Positions 6,971 to 16,387 of a stretch of 64,000 nucleotides of DNA are shown here, piece by piece. Origin of the DNA: a virus; IMG/VR virus record IMGVR_UViG_3300027833_000028, positions 1-64,000 of that record; one strand, given 5' to 3'. The notes under the pieces are model-generated. The model had not been told where the DNA came from. It did no database searches and was given only the letters and a program-made list of their open reading frames with translations. A program made the translations under genes and the position numbers. Numbering within the stretch: the first letter of the stretch is position 1; each line of letters opens with the position of its first letter.

Positions 6971-9721
6971 ATGAGAGTATTAAACGCAATGCAAATGAAG
7001 AATGGGGCCAAAGCTGAAAGCGGGCCAACATTTTCTAGCTTAACACAGCCTATCCAGTTTTTACCTTACAAAGAAAAAACGGATGATTGGGCTGCATGGA
7101 ATTTAGATTGGCTAGAACTTCAAGGTATTGAGTTCTTACGTGTTAACTCTAGAAGATTGCTTAAAAATTATAAACTTGCTAAAGGGATTATTGACAAGAC
7201 TGATTACATTGTTGAACCAGACAATGAATATAAAGATCTTATGGATACCCTTACAGCAGAAAATGATTCTGCACTAGAGTTAAAGTTTTATCCAATTGTA
7301 CCCAATGTAATTAATGTATTAACTGGTGAATTTGCAAAGAGATATTCTAAAGTTCAATTTAGAGCTGTAGATGATGCATCATATAATGAAATGCTTGATG
7401 CTAAAAAAGTTCAGATAGAAGAAGCATTGTTATCTGAAGCAGAATCTAATCTAGTAACTAAGATGGTAGAGATGGGTATGGATCCTAGCTCAGAAGAAGC
7501 ACAAAAACAATTATCACCAGAAGGTTTAAAATCATTACCAGAAATAGAAGATTTTTTTAGTAAGTCTTATAGAAGTATGGTAGAAGAATGGGCATCCCAT
7601 CAACTTGCAGTAGATGAAGAAAGATTTAAAATGCAAGAACTTGAGGAAAGAGGATTTCAAGATATGCTTATTGCAGATAGAGAATTTTGGCATTTTAGAA
7701 TGTTAGAAGATGACTATGATGTAGAGTTATGGAATCCAGTATTAACTTTCTATCAAAAATCACCAGACCAAAGATATATAGCAGATTCTAACTATGCAGG
7801 TAAAGTAGATTTAATGACTGTATCAGATGTAGTAGATAGATATGGATATTTGATGGATGAAAAACAATTAAAATCTTTACAAAGAGTATATCCTGCTAGA
7901 TCTGCACAGTATCAAGTAAGTGGATATCAAAATGATGGTGCATACTATGACGCAACAAGATCACATGAATGGAATACTAATGCACCAGGATTAGCATACA
8001 GACAGTTTACATCTAATTATTGGGAAGACCCGGCAGCAGGTGGAGATATACTTAGTGAGATCTTAAATGAAAATGAAGATATTTCAATGTGGGGTGAAGG
8101 TGACTTGATGAGGGTTGCTACAATATATTGGAAAACACAAAGAAGAATAGGTCATCTTACAAAAATAGAAGATGATGGAGAAGTGACACAAGAGATTATA
8201 GATGAGACCTTTAAGAAAACAAAAAAGGCCATATATGACACTTCTATATTTAAACAAAAAACAAAAGAAACATTACTAGAGGGTGAACATATAGACTGGA
8301 TATGGATTAATGAAGTTTGGGGTGGTGTAAAAATTGGACCAAACTTACCTGCTATGTGGCAGTCTAGTATGGGTGATAATGTAAATCCAATATACTTAGG
8401 TATTAATAGAACTAAACCAGGTAGACTACCTTTTCAATTTAAAGGAGATAATTCATTATATGGTTGTAAACTACCTGTAGAGGGTAGAGTATTTTCAGAT
8501 AGAAATACTAGATCAACATCTTTAGTAGATTTAATGAAGGCGTATCAAGTTGGATATAATATGGTTAACAACCAAATTGCTGACATTCTAATAGATGAAT
8601 TAGGAACAGTAATAATGTTTGATCAGAATGCTTTACCACGTCACTCAATGGGAGAAGACTGGGGTAAGAATAATTATGCTAAAGCATATGTAGCAATGAA
8701 AGATTTTCAGATGCTACCTCTTGATACATCTATTACTAATACTGAGAATGCAACTAACTTTAATCACTATCAAACTCTAAACATGGAGCAGACTAGTAGA
8801 TTAATGTCTAGAATTCAACTTGCAAATTATTTTAAACAACAATGTTTTGATGCTATAGGTATTAACCCACAACGTCTTGGAGGAGCTGTATCAGCTCAAA
8901 CAGCTACAGGAGTAGTACAAGCTATGCAACAATCATATGCACAAACAGAAATGTATTTTGTACAGCATTCTGATCATTTGATGCCACGTATTCACCAGAT
9001 GAGAACTGACTTAGCACAATATTACTATAGTACTAATCCAAGTATTAGATTACAGTATATATCTACAGAAGCTGAGAAAGTTAATTTCCAAATTAATGGT
9101 ACAGATTTATTACTTAGAGATTTTAATGTATTTGCAACTACTAAGACTAACCATAGAGCTATCTTAGAAAACTTAAAGCAAATGGCATTAACTAACAATA
9201 CTACTGGAGCAAGTATATATGAGCTTGGTAATATTGTTAAAGCTGATAATATAGCTGAAGTATCAGATATACTAAAAGACTCTGAAGCAAGAGTTAAAGC
9301 ACAAAGAGAGCAGGACATGGCACAACAACGTGAAATGCAAGAGCAACAAATCAAAGCTAAACAACAAGAAGAGCAGCAGAAGTTGCAAGTTGAGATGGCA
9401 GAGAATGATAAAGACAGAAAGAATGATGTATTGTTAGCTGAGATTAGATCAGCTGGATATGGTTCTATGGTTGATTTGAATGAAAACAAACGATCTGATT
9501 ATCAAGATGCTATGAAAGATATAAAAGAAACTACCCAGTACAGAGAACAGATGAATTTTAAACGTCAAGAAAGCGCTACAAAATCTGTTCAAGAAAATGC
9601 TAGGTTGGGTGTTGAAAGAGAAAAGATTGCTGCTCAAAAACAAATAGCTGATACCAAACTACAAATTGCAAGAGAGAATAAAAACAAGTATGATGTAAAA
9701 AATAATAAGGATAAAAAGTAG
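6971..9721 (+). CDS. Portal protein
   Basis: A 916-aa protein directly after TerL, consistent with the dodecameric portal of crAss-like phages, which is larger than in most podoviruses. It has a mixed alpha/beta clip and wing region in the middle (for example PVEGRVFSDRNTRSTSLVD, then the helix AYQVGYNMVNNQIADILI) and a Gln/Glu/Lys-rich coiled coil at about 775-905, compatible with a C-terminal barrel or crown. The identification rests on length, position and overall pattern rather than a short motif. It ends the first operon: a 129-base gap with a palindrome and a promoter candidate follows. Confidence 0.82.
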   Translation: MRVLNAMQMKNGAKAESGPTFSSLTQPIQFLPYKEKTDDWAAWNLDWLELQGIEFLRVNSRRLLKNYKLAKGIIDKTDYIVEPDNEYKDLMDTLTAENDSALELKFYPIVPNVINVLTGEFAKRYSKVQFRAVDDASYNEMLDAKKVQIEEALLSEAESNLVTKMVEMGMDPSSEEAQKQLSPEGLKSLPEIEDFFSKSYRSMVEEWASHQLAVDEERFKMQELEERGFQDMLIADREFWHFRMLEDDYDVELWNPVLTFYQKSPDQRYIADSNYAGKVDLMTVSDVVDRYGYLMDEKQLKSLQRVYPARSAQYQVSGYQNDGAYYDATRSHEWNTNAPGLAYRQFTSNYWEDPAAGGDILSEILNENEDISMWGEGDLMRVATIYWKTQRRIGHLTKIEDDGEVTQEIIDETFKKTKKAIYDTSIFKQKTKETLLEGEHIDWIWINEVWGGVKIGPNLPAMWQSSMGDNVNPIYLGINRTKPGRLPFQFKGDNSLYGCKLPVEGRVFSDRNTRSTSLVDLMKAYQVGYNMVNNQIADILIDELGTVIMFDQNALPRHSMGEDWGKNNYAKAYVAMKDFQMLPLDTSITNTENATNFNHYQTLNMEQTSRLMSRIQLANYFKQQCFDAIGINPQRLGGAVSAQTATGVVQAMQQSYAQTEMYFVQHSDHLMPRIHQMRTDLAQYYYSTNPSIRLQYISTEAEKVNFQINGTDLLLRDFNVFATTKTNHRAILENLKQMALTNNTTGASIYELGNIVKADNIAEVSDILKDSEARVKAQREQDMAQQREMQEQQIKAKQQEEQQKLQVEMAENDKDRKNDVLLAEIRSAGYGSMVDLNENKRSDYQDAMKDIKETTQYREQMNFKRQESATKSVQENARLGVEREKIAAQKQIADTKLQIARENKNKYDVKNNKDKK

Positions 9722-9751
9722 TGTTAGCTATATACTGCTAAAAACTTTCAC

Positions 9752-9775
9752 TAACCTTAAAATATTTTAAGTTTA
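9752..9775 (+). repeat. A/T-rich palindrome in the portal-scaffold gap
   Basis: A perfect 16-base palindrome CTTAAAATATTTTAAG (9756-9771) extends to 24 bases with a single mismatched pair. It lies 30 bases after the portal stop and about 25 bases before the promoter-like motif. It could be an operator or an A/U-rich RNA hairpin. It lacks a GC-rich stem and a U-tract, so it is a poor intrinsic terminator. Confidence 0.6.
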
Positions 9776-9797
9776 ACTTGATAGTTATAACAGAAAC

Positions 9798-9820
9798 ATT
9801 TCTTATATTATATATGTAAC
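9798..9820 (+). promoter_or_regulatory. Promoter-like motif before the scaffold gene
   Basis: TTTCTTATATTATATATG followed by TAAC, a variant of the recurring TTTGTATATTAT element found before several other transcription units in this window. It lies about 30-50 bases before the ATG at 9851 and would drive scaffold and capsid expression. Function is inferred from recurrence and placement. Confidence 0.4.
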
Positions 9821-9850
9821 AAGATATTAATTATTAAAACCAACATAATT

Positions 9851-11170
9851 ATGAGTACAACAACACAAACACAACCTGTGAAAAGTAACGTAGCACAAAA
9901 TGTAGAAGTTAATTTGGATGAAATATTCAATGCTGCCCCAAGCGGTGCTGATATGATTCAAGATGACAAACAACCTAAGAATATCTTTTCTGGATTACAA
10001 GAGAAAGCAGATATGTCTTTTGCTGATCCTGATAAAGATGATGCAACAGATGTATTAGCTAAGTCAGAAGAAAAAGATGAAGCTACTGAAGAGGTTAAGA
10101 ATGAAGCTACTGAAGAAGTAGTTAAAGAAGGTAAAGAAACTTCAAATGAAAGCGTTGAAGAAATCTTTGGTGAACCTGGACAAGAAGAAACTGAAGAAGA
10201 AGTTCAAACAAAAGAAAAAAGAGGAAGAAAATCTATTAACGGTATATCAGATGTATTTGGTAAGTTGATTAAAGATGACAAGATTGTTCCTTTTGATGAT
10301 GAAAAAGATTTAGAAGATTATTCTGCTAAAGATTGGGAAGAGTTAATTGAAGCTAACTTAGAAGAGAAAGCTAGGCAGGTTAGAAGTGAAACTCCTAAAC
10401 AATTTTTTAACAGCTTACCACAAGAATTACAAATTGCTGCAAGATATGTAGCTGATGGTGGTAAAGATTTAAAAGGATTGTTTACTACTTTAGGTCAAGT
10501 TGAAGAAACTAAAAGTATTGATATCAAATCAGTTACTGGACAAGAAAGAGTAATCACAGAATATTTAAGTGCAACCGGTTATGGAACTGCAGAAGATATT
10601 CAAGAAGAAATAGAAATTTGGAAAGACTTAGGTAAGCTTGAAACTCAAGCAAGTAAGTTCAAACCAAAACTTGATAAGATGCAAGAAAAGGTTGTTGCTC
10701 AAAAACTTGAAGAACAAGATCTTAAAAAGAAACAACAAGAGAACGCATCTCAAGCATACATGAAAAATGTATATGAAACATTAAAAGAAGGACAATTAGG
10801 TGATATAAAAGTAGATAGAAAAACTCAAGCCATGTTATACAATGGTTTAGTACAACCTAATTATCCATCAGTAAGTGGACGTAATACTAATCTATTAGGA
10901 CACTTGCTAGAAAAATATCAATTTGTGGAACCTAATTATGGATTAATCTCAGAAGCTCTGTGGCTCTTACAAGACCCTACAGGATATAAAGCTAAGATTA
11001 TGGATAAGGGTGCACAAAAAAGTGTTGAGAAGACGGTTAGAAAATTGAAAAGTGAACAATCAAATATTGGTGGTGCATCATTAGGTGTTAATCAAGCAGA
11101 AAAAGAATCTGCAAAGAAAAGTTCAAAAAGAAAAATTCAAAGACCAAACAACATATTTAAAAGAATTTAA
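9851..11170 (+). CDS. Probable scaffolding protein, 439 aa
   Basis: Sits between portal and major capsid protein, the usual place for the internal scaffold. The N-terminal 130 residues are strongly acidic and disordered (runs of Glu, Thr, Val, Lys), the middle is helical, residues about 275-300 form a Gln/Lys/Glu-rich coiled coil, and the C-terminus is basic (SSKRKIQRPNNIFKRI). An acidic helical body with a basic C-terminal capsid-binding tail is the known scaffold design. No protease motif is seen. It is separated from the capsid gene by 62 bases with a weak promoter-like stretch. Confidence 0.78.
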   Translation: MSTTTQTQPVKSNVAQNVEVNLDEIFNAAPSGADMIQDDKQPKNIFSGLQEKADMSFADPDKDDATDVLAKSEEKDEATEEVKNEATEEVVKEGKETSNESVEEIFGEPGQEETEEEVQTKEKRGRKSINGISDVFGKLIKDDKIVPFDDEKDLEDYSAKDWEELIEANLEEKARQVRSETPKQFFNSLPQELQIAARYVADGGKDLKGLFTTLGQVEETKSIDIKSVTGQERVITEYLSATGYGTAEDIQEEIEIWKDLGKLETQASKFKPKLDKMQEKVVAQKLEEQDLKKKQQENASQAYMKNVYETLKEGQLGDIKVDRKTQAMLYNGLVQPNYPSVSGRNTNLLGHLLEKYQFVEPNYGLISEALWLLQDPTGYKAKIMDKGAQKSVEKTVRKLKSEQSNIGGASLGVNQAEKESAKKSSKRKIQRPNNIFKRI

Positions 11171-11172
11171 TT

Positions 11173-11195
11173 AAGTAAATTAAATATAAACAGAG
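11173..11195 (+). promoter_or_regulatory. Possible promoter or leader element before the capsid gene
   Basis: AAGTAAATTAAATATAAAC resembles the motif at 32393 (TTTGTAAATTATAAATATAAC) and falls about 40 bases before the capsid ATG. It would give extra transcription of the most abundant virion protein. In such A/T-rich DNA this similarity could arise by chance. Confidence 0.25.
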
Positions 11196-11232
11196 TAAAA
11201 CAATTATTAACAATTAAAAACAATCAAAAATT

Positions 11233-12852
11233 ATGGCAACTCCAGTTTTAAATAATGGGATTTTCCTACGTGATACAAGCTACAAAGCTAGTTCTCATGT
11301 TGATTCTTATCACCTTACCCAAATGCTTGGTAACCCTGAGCCTATGGATATGGGACCAATTGATCTATGGGCTATGACCCAAAAGGTAGAAATGCCTTTG
11401 TATCAAATGGCTTCATTCGGTGGAAAGAATACAATCATGGTGGATAACGCTAGAGGTGAGTACAAGTGGCAAACTCCTATTGCACAAGATCTTCCCTACA
11501 TAGTAGCGGATATTGAACCAGGCTCCTCCACTAAAGGTGTAGATGGAACAACATTTAAGATCAAAATTAACAAAAGAACTTTTGGACACGGTGACATTAT
11601 TACTTATGATAAGTATAATGGACTTGAACTTTACATCACAGCTGATGATATTATCCCAGCAGGTGACGGTTATGTTTATACTGTTCAATTAGTTAACAAC
11701 AACAATGCGGCTATCTTGGATAACAAGTATTTAGCTAAAGGTACAAAGTTCTTCAGAAAAGGTTCTGCAAGAGGTGAGTACGGAGAAAGATTCTCTGACA
11801 TTGAAACAGGTTCTGGTTTCCGTGAATTTTACAATTTTGTAGGAGGAGCAGAAGCACATGTACACTATTCAATTTCTTCTAGAGCAGACTTAATGATCAA
11901 AGGCGGATTAAACGCTGATGGTACTGTGCCTGTTACTGAAATCTGGAGAAACTTTGACAATGATCCAAACAATCCATCAGTACCAAGTATTGAAGGACTT
12001 GTAGCAACTATGGGTAAAGCTGGTGCTAGAGATGCATTTGAAAATGGAACTCTAACACGTACTTTCATTACAAATATGGAAGCAGCACATTTATCTAAAA
12101 TTGCAACGGATATTGAGACTTACCTAATGTGGGGTAAAGGTGGTAGAATTAAACAAGATGGACCGGATGATATTAGATTATCTGTAGGTTTATGGTCACA
12201 GTTAGATAACTCTTTCAAGAGAGTATATAACAAGTCATCATTTACTCTTGACATGTTTAAGTCTGAACTTTACAACTTCTATCAAGGTAAAGTTGAATTC
12301 AAAGGGCCAGACCCACAAAGATCACTTGTTGTACAAACAGGTATTGGAGGTATGCAACTAATCAACAAAGCAATTGCTGATGAGGTGTATGGTTCAGGTC
12401 TAGTTCAAAATGCATCAGATATTGGAGCTGTTAAAGGCTCAGGTATGGATTTAGATTATGGTTTTGCTTACACAAGCTTTACTATTCCTTTCTTAGCTAA
12501 CGTTAAGTTTGTATTGAATCCAGCATTTGATAACTTAAACACAAATGATATTGAGAATCCATTGATTGATGGAAGACCTCTAAGTTCATTTAGCTTTATT
12601 ATCTTTGATGTGACTGACGAAGGAAATGACAACATTCACTTGTTGAAACTTTCTTGGGATAATCAACTCAAGTGGTTCTACCAAAATGGTACTATGGACT
12701 ACATGGGAAGAACTCAAGGGTTTGCTTCTACTGGTCAATTCAATGGATATAGAGTTTATATGACTCAGACTATGCCAGCTATTTGGGTTAAGGATCCAAC
12801 CAAAGTTCTTAAAATTGTAATGAGAAACCCTGTAACAGGAGGATCATTCTAG
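11233..12852 (+). CDS. Major capsid protein
   Basis: A 539-aa protein following the scaffold, with no coiled coil and an even alpha/beta composition expected of an HK97-fold shell protein of the larger crAss-like type. Features include an N-terminal arm with Pro/Met-rich text (QMLGNPEPMDMGPIDLWAM), a central E-loop-like region and a Gly-rich C-terminus. The codon choice includes more C-ending codons than neighbours (for example TTC, AAC), consistent with high expression. It is followed 12 bases later by a strong terminator, as expected for a dominant late transcript. No short diagnostic motif exists, so the call is by order, size and composition. Confidence 0.87.
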   Translation: MATPVLNNGIFLRDTSYKASSHVDSYHLTQMLGNPEPMDMGPIDLWAMTQKVEMPLYQMASFGGKNTIMVDNARGEYKWQTPIAQDLPYIVADIEPGSSTKGVDGTTFKIKINKRTFGHGDIITYDKYNGLELYITADDIIPAGDGYVYTVQLVNNNNAAILDNKYLAKGTKFFRKGSARGEYGERFSDIETGSGFREFYNFVGGAEAHVHYSISSRADLMIKGGLNADGTVPVTEIWRNFDNDPNNPSVPSIEGLVATMGKAGARDAFENGTLTRTFITNMEAAHLSKIATDIETYLMWGKGGRIKQDGPDDIRLSVGLWSQLDNSFKRVYNKSSFTLDMFKSELYNFYQGKVEFKGPDPQRSLVVQTGIGGMQLINKAIADEVYGSGLVQNASDIGAVKGSGMDLDYGFAYTSFTIPFLANVKFVLNPAFDNLNTNDIENPLIDGRPLSSFSFIIFDVTDEGNDNIHLLKLSWDNQLKWFYQNGTMDYMGRTQGFASTGQFNGYRVYMTQTMPAIWVKDPTKVLKIVMRNPVTGGSF

Positions 12853-12863
12853 GAACTATAATT

Positions 12864-12900
12864 AAAGGGGAGGGGCTAATACCTCCTCCCTTTTTATTTT
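12864..12900 (+). terminator. Intrinsic terminator after the capsid gene
   Basis: A GC-rich hairpin with left arm AAAGGGGAGGGG, loop CTAATA, right arm CCTCCTCCC and a T-rich tail (TTTTTATTTT). The stem pairs well with one bulged G and one G-T wobble. It ends the scaffold-capsid unit. Confidence 0.85.
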
Positions 12901-12921
12901 TAACTAATAAATATAACAATC

Positions 12922-13164
12922 ATGGCAGCACCAAAACAAATAACTAAGTTGAAGCAACAATTTGAGAGCCCGGCTTATGAAGGTGTATCAAGAGCAGCAA
13001 CAGGAAACGCAAGATTACTTCATGTAAATGAGGTTATTTCTTGGATACGTGATGTAGCTGTTTCTTCTTCTTATGCAGACAATGCAGCAGCAATTGCAGC
13101 AGGTCTTAAACTAGGAGATATATATCATACAGGCGGAGCACTAAAAATTGTTATTGCAGAATAG
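12922..13164 (+). CDS. Small structural protein with fibre-type C-terminal motif, 80 aa
   Basis: The last 30 residues (AAIAAGLKLGDIYHTGGALKIV) match a short motif I recognise at the C-termini of phage head-fibre and decoration proteins, usually written AIAGGLxxGDLYxTGDxLKxV. Here it stands as an independent 80-aa protein. It follows the capsid terminator, so it relies on read-through or a weak promoter. It is probably a capsid-associated protein. The exact location is inferred. Confidence 0.8.
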   Translation: MAAPKQITKLKQQFESPAYEGVSRAATGNARLLHVNEVISWIRDVAVSSSYADNAAAIAAGLKLGDIYHTGGALKIVIAE

Positions 13165-13175
13165 TCAAATACTTT

Positions 13176-13195
13176 AGCAAGGATAAAACCTTGCT
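13176..13195 (+). repeat. RNA hairpin in the 13165-13280 gap
   Basis: AGCAAGG, loop ATAAAA, then CCTTGCT gives a perfect 7-bp stem eleven bases after the 80-aa gene. Only three T residues follow, so it is at best a weak terminator. It may instead be an attenuator or mRNA 3'-end stabiliser. Confidence 0.6.
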
Positions 13196-13221
13196 TTAGA
13201 AATATTAGTAATAATAGAAGC

Positions 13222-13237
13222 GTATACTACGGTATAC
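13222..13237 (+). repeat. GTATAC inverted repeat with UACG loop
   Basis: GTATAC-TACG-GTATAC forms a 6-bp stem whose RNA loop is UACG closed by a C-G pair, a member of the very stable UNCG tetraloop class. As DNA it is a pair of GTATAC palindromes 10 bases apart, like an operator. It is placed about 45 bases before the ATG at 13281. Its role is unknown. Confidence 0.6.
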
Positions 13238-13280
13238 AATTTGACTAGAGTAATAATTATTAATTTTTAAAAACCAAAAA

Positions 13281-14300
13281 ATGGAAGATTACACAATTGT
13301 TGAAAAGTATCAACAGACAAAAAAGACTAGCACTATTGCTATAAGACCTTATTTTAATCCTAACAAGGAAAATATGGGTTTAGAAACTTACGGACTTTCT
13401 CTACATGATGGAGTATTTCATGAGGAATCACTTGCATGTTTAGAAATGAATGGAGTGAAGAGGTATATAACTGGATTAAATGAATTTGATCCAAAAGTTA
13501 AAATGTTACCTGCTAAAGAAAAAAAGGTAAAGATTGCAGAAATCAGAAAAGTAGTTTCAGAGCTTGAAGCTGAATTAGCTGCTAATGTAGTTGACCCAGG
13601 AGATAAAGATTTTTGGAACAAATTGACTGTGATGAAACCAGATAACTCTAAGTTTTGGGATAAGATTAGTTTAAGATGTGGTAATGATCCGGTATTTTTA
13701 GATGGTGAGGTAGATCCTTATGATAGAATTAAACTTCATGCAATTAAAGCAGGTGGATTTTCTATTGTTGCTGCTTCATTAAAGGATGCAAAGCAATCAC
13801 AGAATAACCCAAAGTTTTATTTAGATACTGTTGAAGAAACTCTTACAACAAGAACTGAATTAACTAAATTAAAAAATAAAGCATTATCAGCATTGCAGAA
13901 TTTATATGATAGCAACCCTACAAAATTAATGTATGTTTCAAAAGTAGCTGATGTAGATAGTGTACAATATACTAAGAATACACCTAATGATATTATGTAT
14001 GAAAACATGGATACATATATTAATGGGCATGGTGCAGAATCAAATAAGAAAAGAGCTGCCAGCCAATTTTTAGATGTTTCTAAATTAGGAATGGAAGAAT
14101 TGAAATTAAGAGCATTGATTAAAGATGGTCTTTATTATAGATTTATAACAACAAAAGCAGGTGGTTGGATTGAGCCAATTGACAGTGGTATCAGAATGGG
14201 TAAAAGACCTTCAGAAGTATTAGAGTTTTTGTTAAAACCTGATAATGAAGAACAACTTCTTTCTTTGTTGGATAAGGTTGAACCATATTGGAATTCATAA
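13281..14300 (+). CDS. Hypothetical protein, 339 aa (head-region gene)
   Basis: Not recognised. It is soluble and mostly helical, with a Lys-rich stretch at about 75-90 and repeated charged helices, and no signal peptide, cysteine cluster or catalytic motif. Its position between small head proteins and the connector candidate suggests a head-completion or assembly role. It is only 12 bases from the next gene. The start has the A/T-rich leader typical of this phage (TTTTTAAAAACCAAAAAATGG). Confidence 0.82.
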   Translation: MEDYTIVEKYQQTKKTSTIAIRPYFNPNKENMGLETYGLSLHDGVFHEESLACLEMNGVKRYITGLNEFDPKVKMLPAKEKKVKIAEIRKVVSELEAELAANVVDPGDKDFWNKLTVMKPDNSKFWDKISLRCGNDPVFLDGEVDPYDRIKLHAIKAGGFSIVAASLKDAKQSQNNPKFYLDTVEETLTTRTELTKLKNKALSALQNLYDSNPTKLMYVSKVADVDSVQYTKNTPNDIMYENMDTYINGHGAESNKKRAASQFLDVSKLGMEELKLRALIKDGLYYRFITTKAGGWIEPIDSGIRMGKRPSEVLEFLLKPDNEEQLLSLLDKVEPYWNS

Positions 14301-14312
14301 ATATAATTAATA

Positions 14313-15017
14313 ATGGAAAATAGTACACTCTTACTTAAACTTAAACAAAGGCTTAACAAGCTTGATAGTCAGGATTATGATAATATTGAATGTTGGCAAT
14401 TTGTGGAAGCTTTTAATAAAGCACAAATAGAGTGGTGTAGAAGAAATTTACACGGGGGTAATATGTATAAGGAAGGTGATGAACTATCTAAAAAAAGAAT
14501 AGATGATTTACAACCATTACTTAGAGAATTAACTCTTACTGGTACTGAGACAGATAATTATTTTGAAACAGATAATTTTCCAGTTGATACATATTTAGAA
14601 TTTAAACGTGTCACTACAGAAGCAAAAGATGATTGTTGTACACCAAGGTCAATGACTGTATATTTAGCTGAAGAAGCAAATGTATCTTTGTTATTGAGAG
14701 ATCCATTGAAGAATCCGGATTTTGACTGGGGTGAAACATTTTGTACAATGCTAGGAAATACAATAAGAATATATAGGAATAGCAATTTTAATATTGTTAA
14801 TCCTATATTAACTTATTATCAAAAACCTACACTAATTCAAGTTCAAGGTTGTGTTGATCCTTATACAGGTGACTTAAGTTTAGTAAATGTAAATTGTGAA
14901 TTTAAAGATGATTTAGTAGAAGTTATGTTAGACGATACTGCTGCATTAATTGCAGGTGATATTGAAAACATATATCAATCTCAAAGAGGTACACAAGCTG
15001 CAGAAAGAAACAATTAA
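14313..15017 (+). CDS. Candidate head-tail connector/ring protein, 234 aa
   Basis: N-terminal helical segment (LLLKLKQRLNKLD, CWQFVEAFNKAQIEWCRRNL), a beta-rich middle, and a C-terminal helix VEVMLDDTAALIAGDIEN followed by a polar tail. A beta core with a late acidic helix plus polar tail is what I recall of connector proteins that follow the capsid genes in crAss-like and other Bacteroidota phages. There is no enzyme motif. I judge it a structural connector with moderate confidence and cannot assign a ring number. Confidence 0.8.
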   Translation: MENSTLLLKLKQRLNKLDSQDYDNIECWQFVEAFNKAQIEWCRRNLHGGNMYKEGDELSKKRIDDLQPLLRELTLTGTETDNYFETDNFPVDTYLEFKRVTTEAKDDCCTPRSMTVYLAEEANVSLLLRDPLKNPDFDWGETFCTMLGNTIRIYRNSNFNIVNPILTYYQKPTLIQVQGCVDPYTGDLSLVNVNCEFKDDLVEVMLDDTAALIAGDIENIYQSQRGTQAAERNN

Positions 15018-15027
15018 TATATGATTT

Positions 15028-15143
15028 TACACAAAAATTGTGTATATTATTATAGTAACACAGAAGTTACGAGCAGAGTAAACTGTTAAAATCATTTATA
15101 TATAACCAGTGAGGGTAATGGTCTTCACACAAAATTAATAATT
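15028..15143 (+). promoter_or_regulatory. Promoter motif and structured leader of the 406-aa structural gene
   Basis: The gap holds TTGTGTATATTATTATAG (15038-15055), a member of the recurring motif set, overlapped by a 7-bp inverted repeat TACACAA-AAA-TTGTGTA (15028-15044). A second small hairpin GTAAC-acagaa-GTTAC follows at 15055-15070. If transcription starts just after the motif, the untranslated leader would be about 80 bases, longer than elsewhere in the window. This suggests RNA-level control or stabilisation of an abundant transcript. Confidence 0.45.
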
Positions 15144-16364
15144 ATGGCTTATTTTAATCATGCGTTTAACAAGACGTTTATTGCAAATAGCACGCTGGAA
15201 ACAGCTGATACTGCAACAAGCGCACTTACCGCTGGTCAAGTAGCTTTAGTAAGTGATGCAACTTGGGCATCTGTAGCAATACCGGGAGCACCTGCAAAGG
15301 GAGCACTTGGCTACATTGTACAAGGTTCATTCTATACTAAAGATACTATTGGAAACAATCCAGGACACGGTGGGTATCAAGAATCTGTAAAATCTAAAGG
15401 GATTAACCCAAGATATATTACAAGATTATGGAGTGCAACATGTCAGTCTGCTGTACAAGCTACAGCTAGCTTATCTTTAGCATCTGATTGTGCACCATGT
15501 GGTAAAACACAATTTATGAGAATTGACGTGAAGGGATCTCCTGCACTAAGATTCTTAAACCACAATGCATATGCTATTGGTGATTCTGCCAATGTATGTT
15601 GTATTGAAGGACAAGAGTTTATTGATCCAGCAGTAGTTGCTGCAACAATGGCTCAGATGGTTCTTGGAGATCCACTAATCAAGCCTTTTGTAGCTGAGAA
15701 AAATGGTGGTGGTGTAGATGTAACAGTAACTACAGGTGGTGTAGGTACAACAAGTACTTATACAATTGCTGAAGTATTAGACGGAACATATACTCCTTCT
15801 ACTGATCCTAATGGAGTAGATAAAGTATCTGTAAAAGTAAACTTTGTTGGAGCTTATGTAGATACTGTATTTGGAAATTGTTCTTTTGACACAAGAGATC
15901 ACTTTAATGCTGAGCCAGTAGAAATCATTACTTCATTGTTAGATGAAACTGGTAATCCATGTAATGACTGTGGTGTATCTGAAAGAACTCCAGGACAAAT
16001 GCAACAGACTCAAGGTGAAGAAGTAATTAGAGATTTAATTATGTCTGAAAGATACCGTCAGTCTCCTTATAACCAAGGAAATGCTGATAGTGCAAGATTC
16101 AGAGAAATTGAAATGTCTGATGAATTACTTTCTGCTGTTGATAGAAGTGCAACTTACAAAGCATATTACGTACAACATTCTGTACCAAGATTTAACAATC
16201 CATCTGGAGTGTTTGATAATGATCAGTATGTATACAAGATTTTTGTAAAATGTTCTGATGCCGCTGCTCAATTAGAAGCAGAAGTTTTAATGGATGCTTT
16301 AGCAACCTGGGCTGATGGAACAGGAAACTATGTACCATTTGAAAAAGATATAGACGCAATTTAA
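15144..16364 (+). CDS. Probable major structural protein, 406 aa
   Basis: Ala/Thr/Val-rich soluble protein with several Cys residues (CQSAVQ, CAPCG, VCCIEG, CNDCG) and a beta-rich central domain (TVTTGGVGTTSTYTIAEVLDG). It is a single-gene unit with its own promoter-like motif, long leader and a near-perfect terminator, and it uses more C-ending codons than its neighbours. All of this points to very high expression. In a crAss-like layout it could be a capsid auxiliary or decoration protein; a tail-tube role is less likely because the tail genes look podoviral. No family motif was recognised. Confidence 0.85.
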   Translation: MAYFNHAFNKTFIANSTLETADTATSALTAGQVALVSDATWASVAIPGAPAKGALGYIVQGSFYTKDTIGNNPGHGGYQESVKSKGINPRYITRLWSATCQSAVQATASLSLASDCAPCGKTQFMRIDVKGSPALRFLNHNAYAIGDSANVCCIEGQEFIDPAVVAATMAQMVLGDPLIKPFVAEKNGGGVDVTVTTGGVGTTSTYTIAEVLDGTYTPSTDPNGVDKVSVKVNFVGAYVDTVFGNCSFDTRDHFNAEPVEIITSLLDETGNPCNDCGVSERTPGQMQQTQGEEVIRDLIMSERYRQSPYNQGNADSARFREIEMSDELLSAVDRSATYKAYYVQHSVPRFNNPSGVFDNDQYVYKIFVKCSDAAAQLEAEVLMDALATWADGTGNYVPFEKDIDAI

Positions 16365-16387
16365 AAAAGCAACTATATTTAAATAAT

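Noticed and set aside
9025-9489. Minus-strand open frame opposite the portal C-terminus
   Set aside because: Ser/Cys/Leu-rich composition is the usual antisense shadow of a Gln/Glu/Lys-rich coiled coil.
9752-9775. The palindrome after the portal gene as an intrinsic terminator
   Set aside because: The stem is wholly A/T, the loop is absent and no U-tract follows; kept only as a possible operator or structural element.
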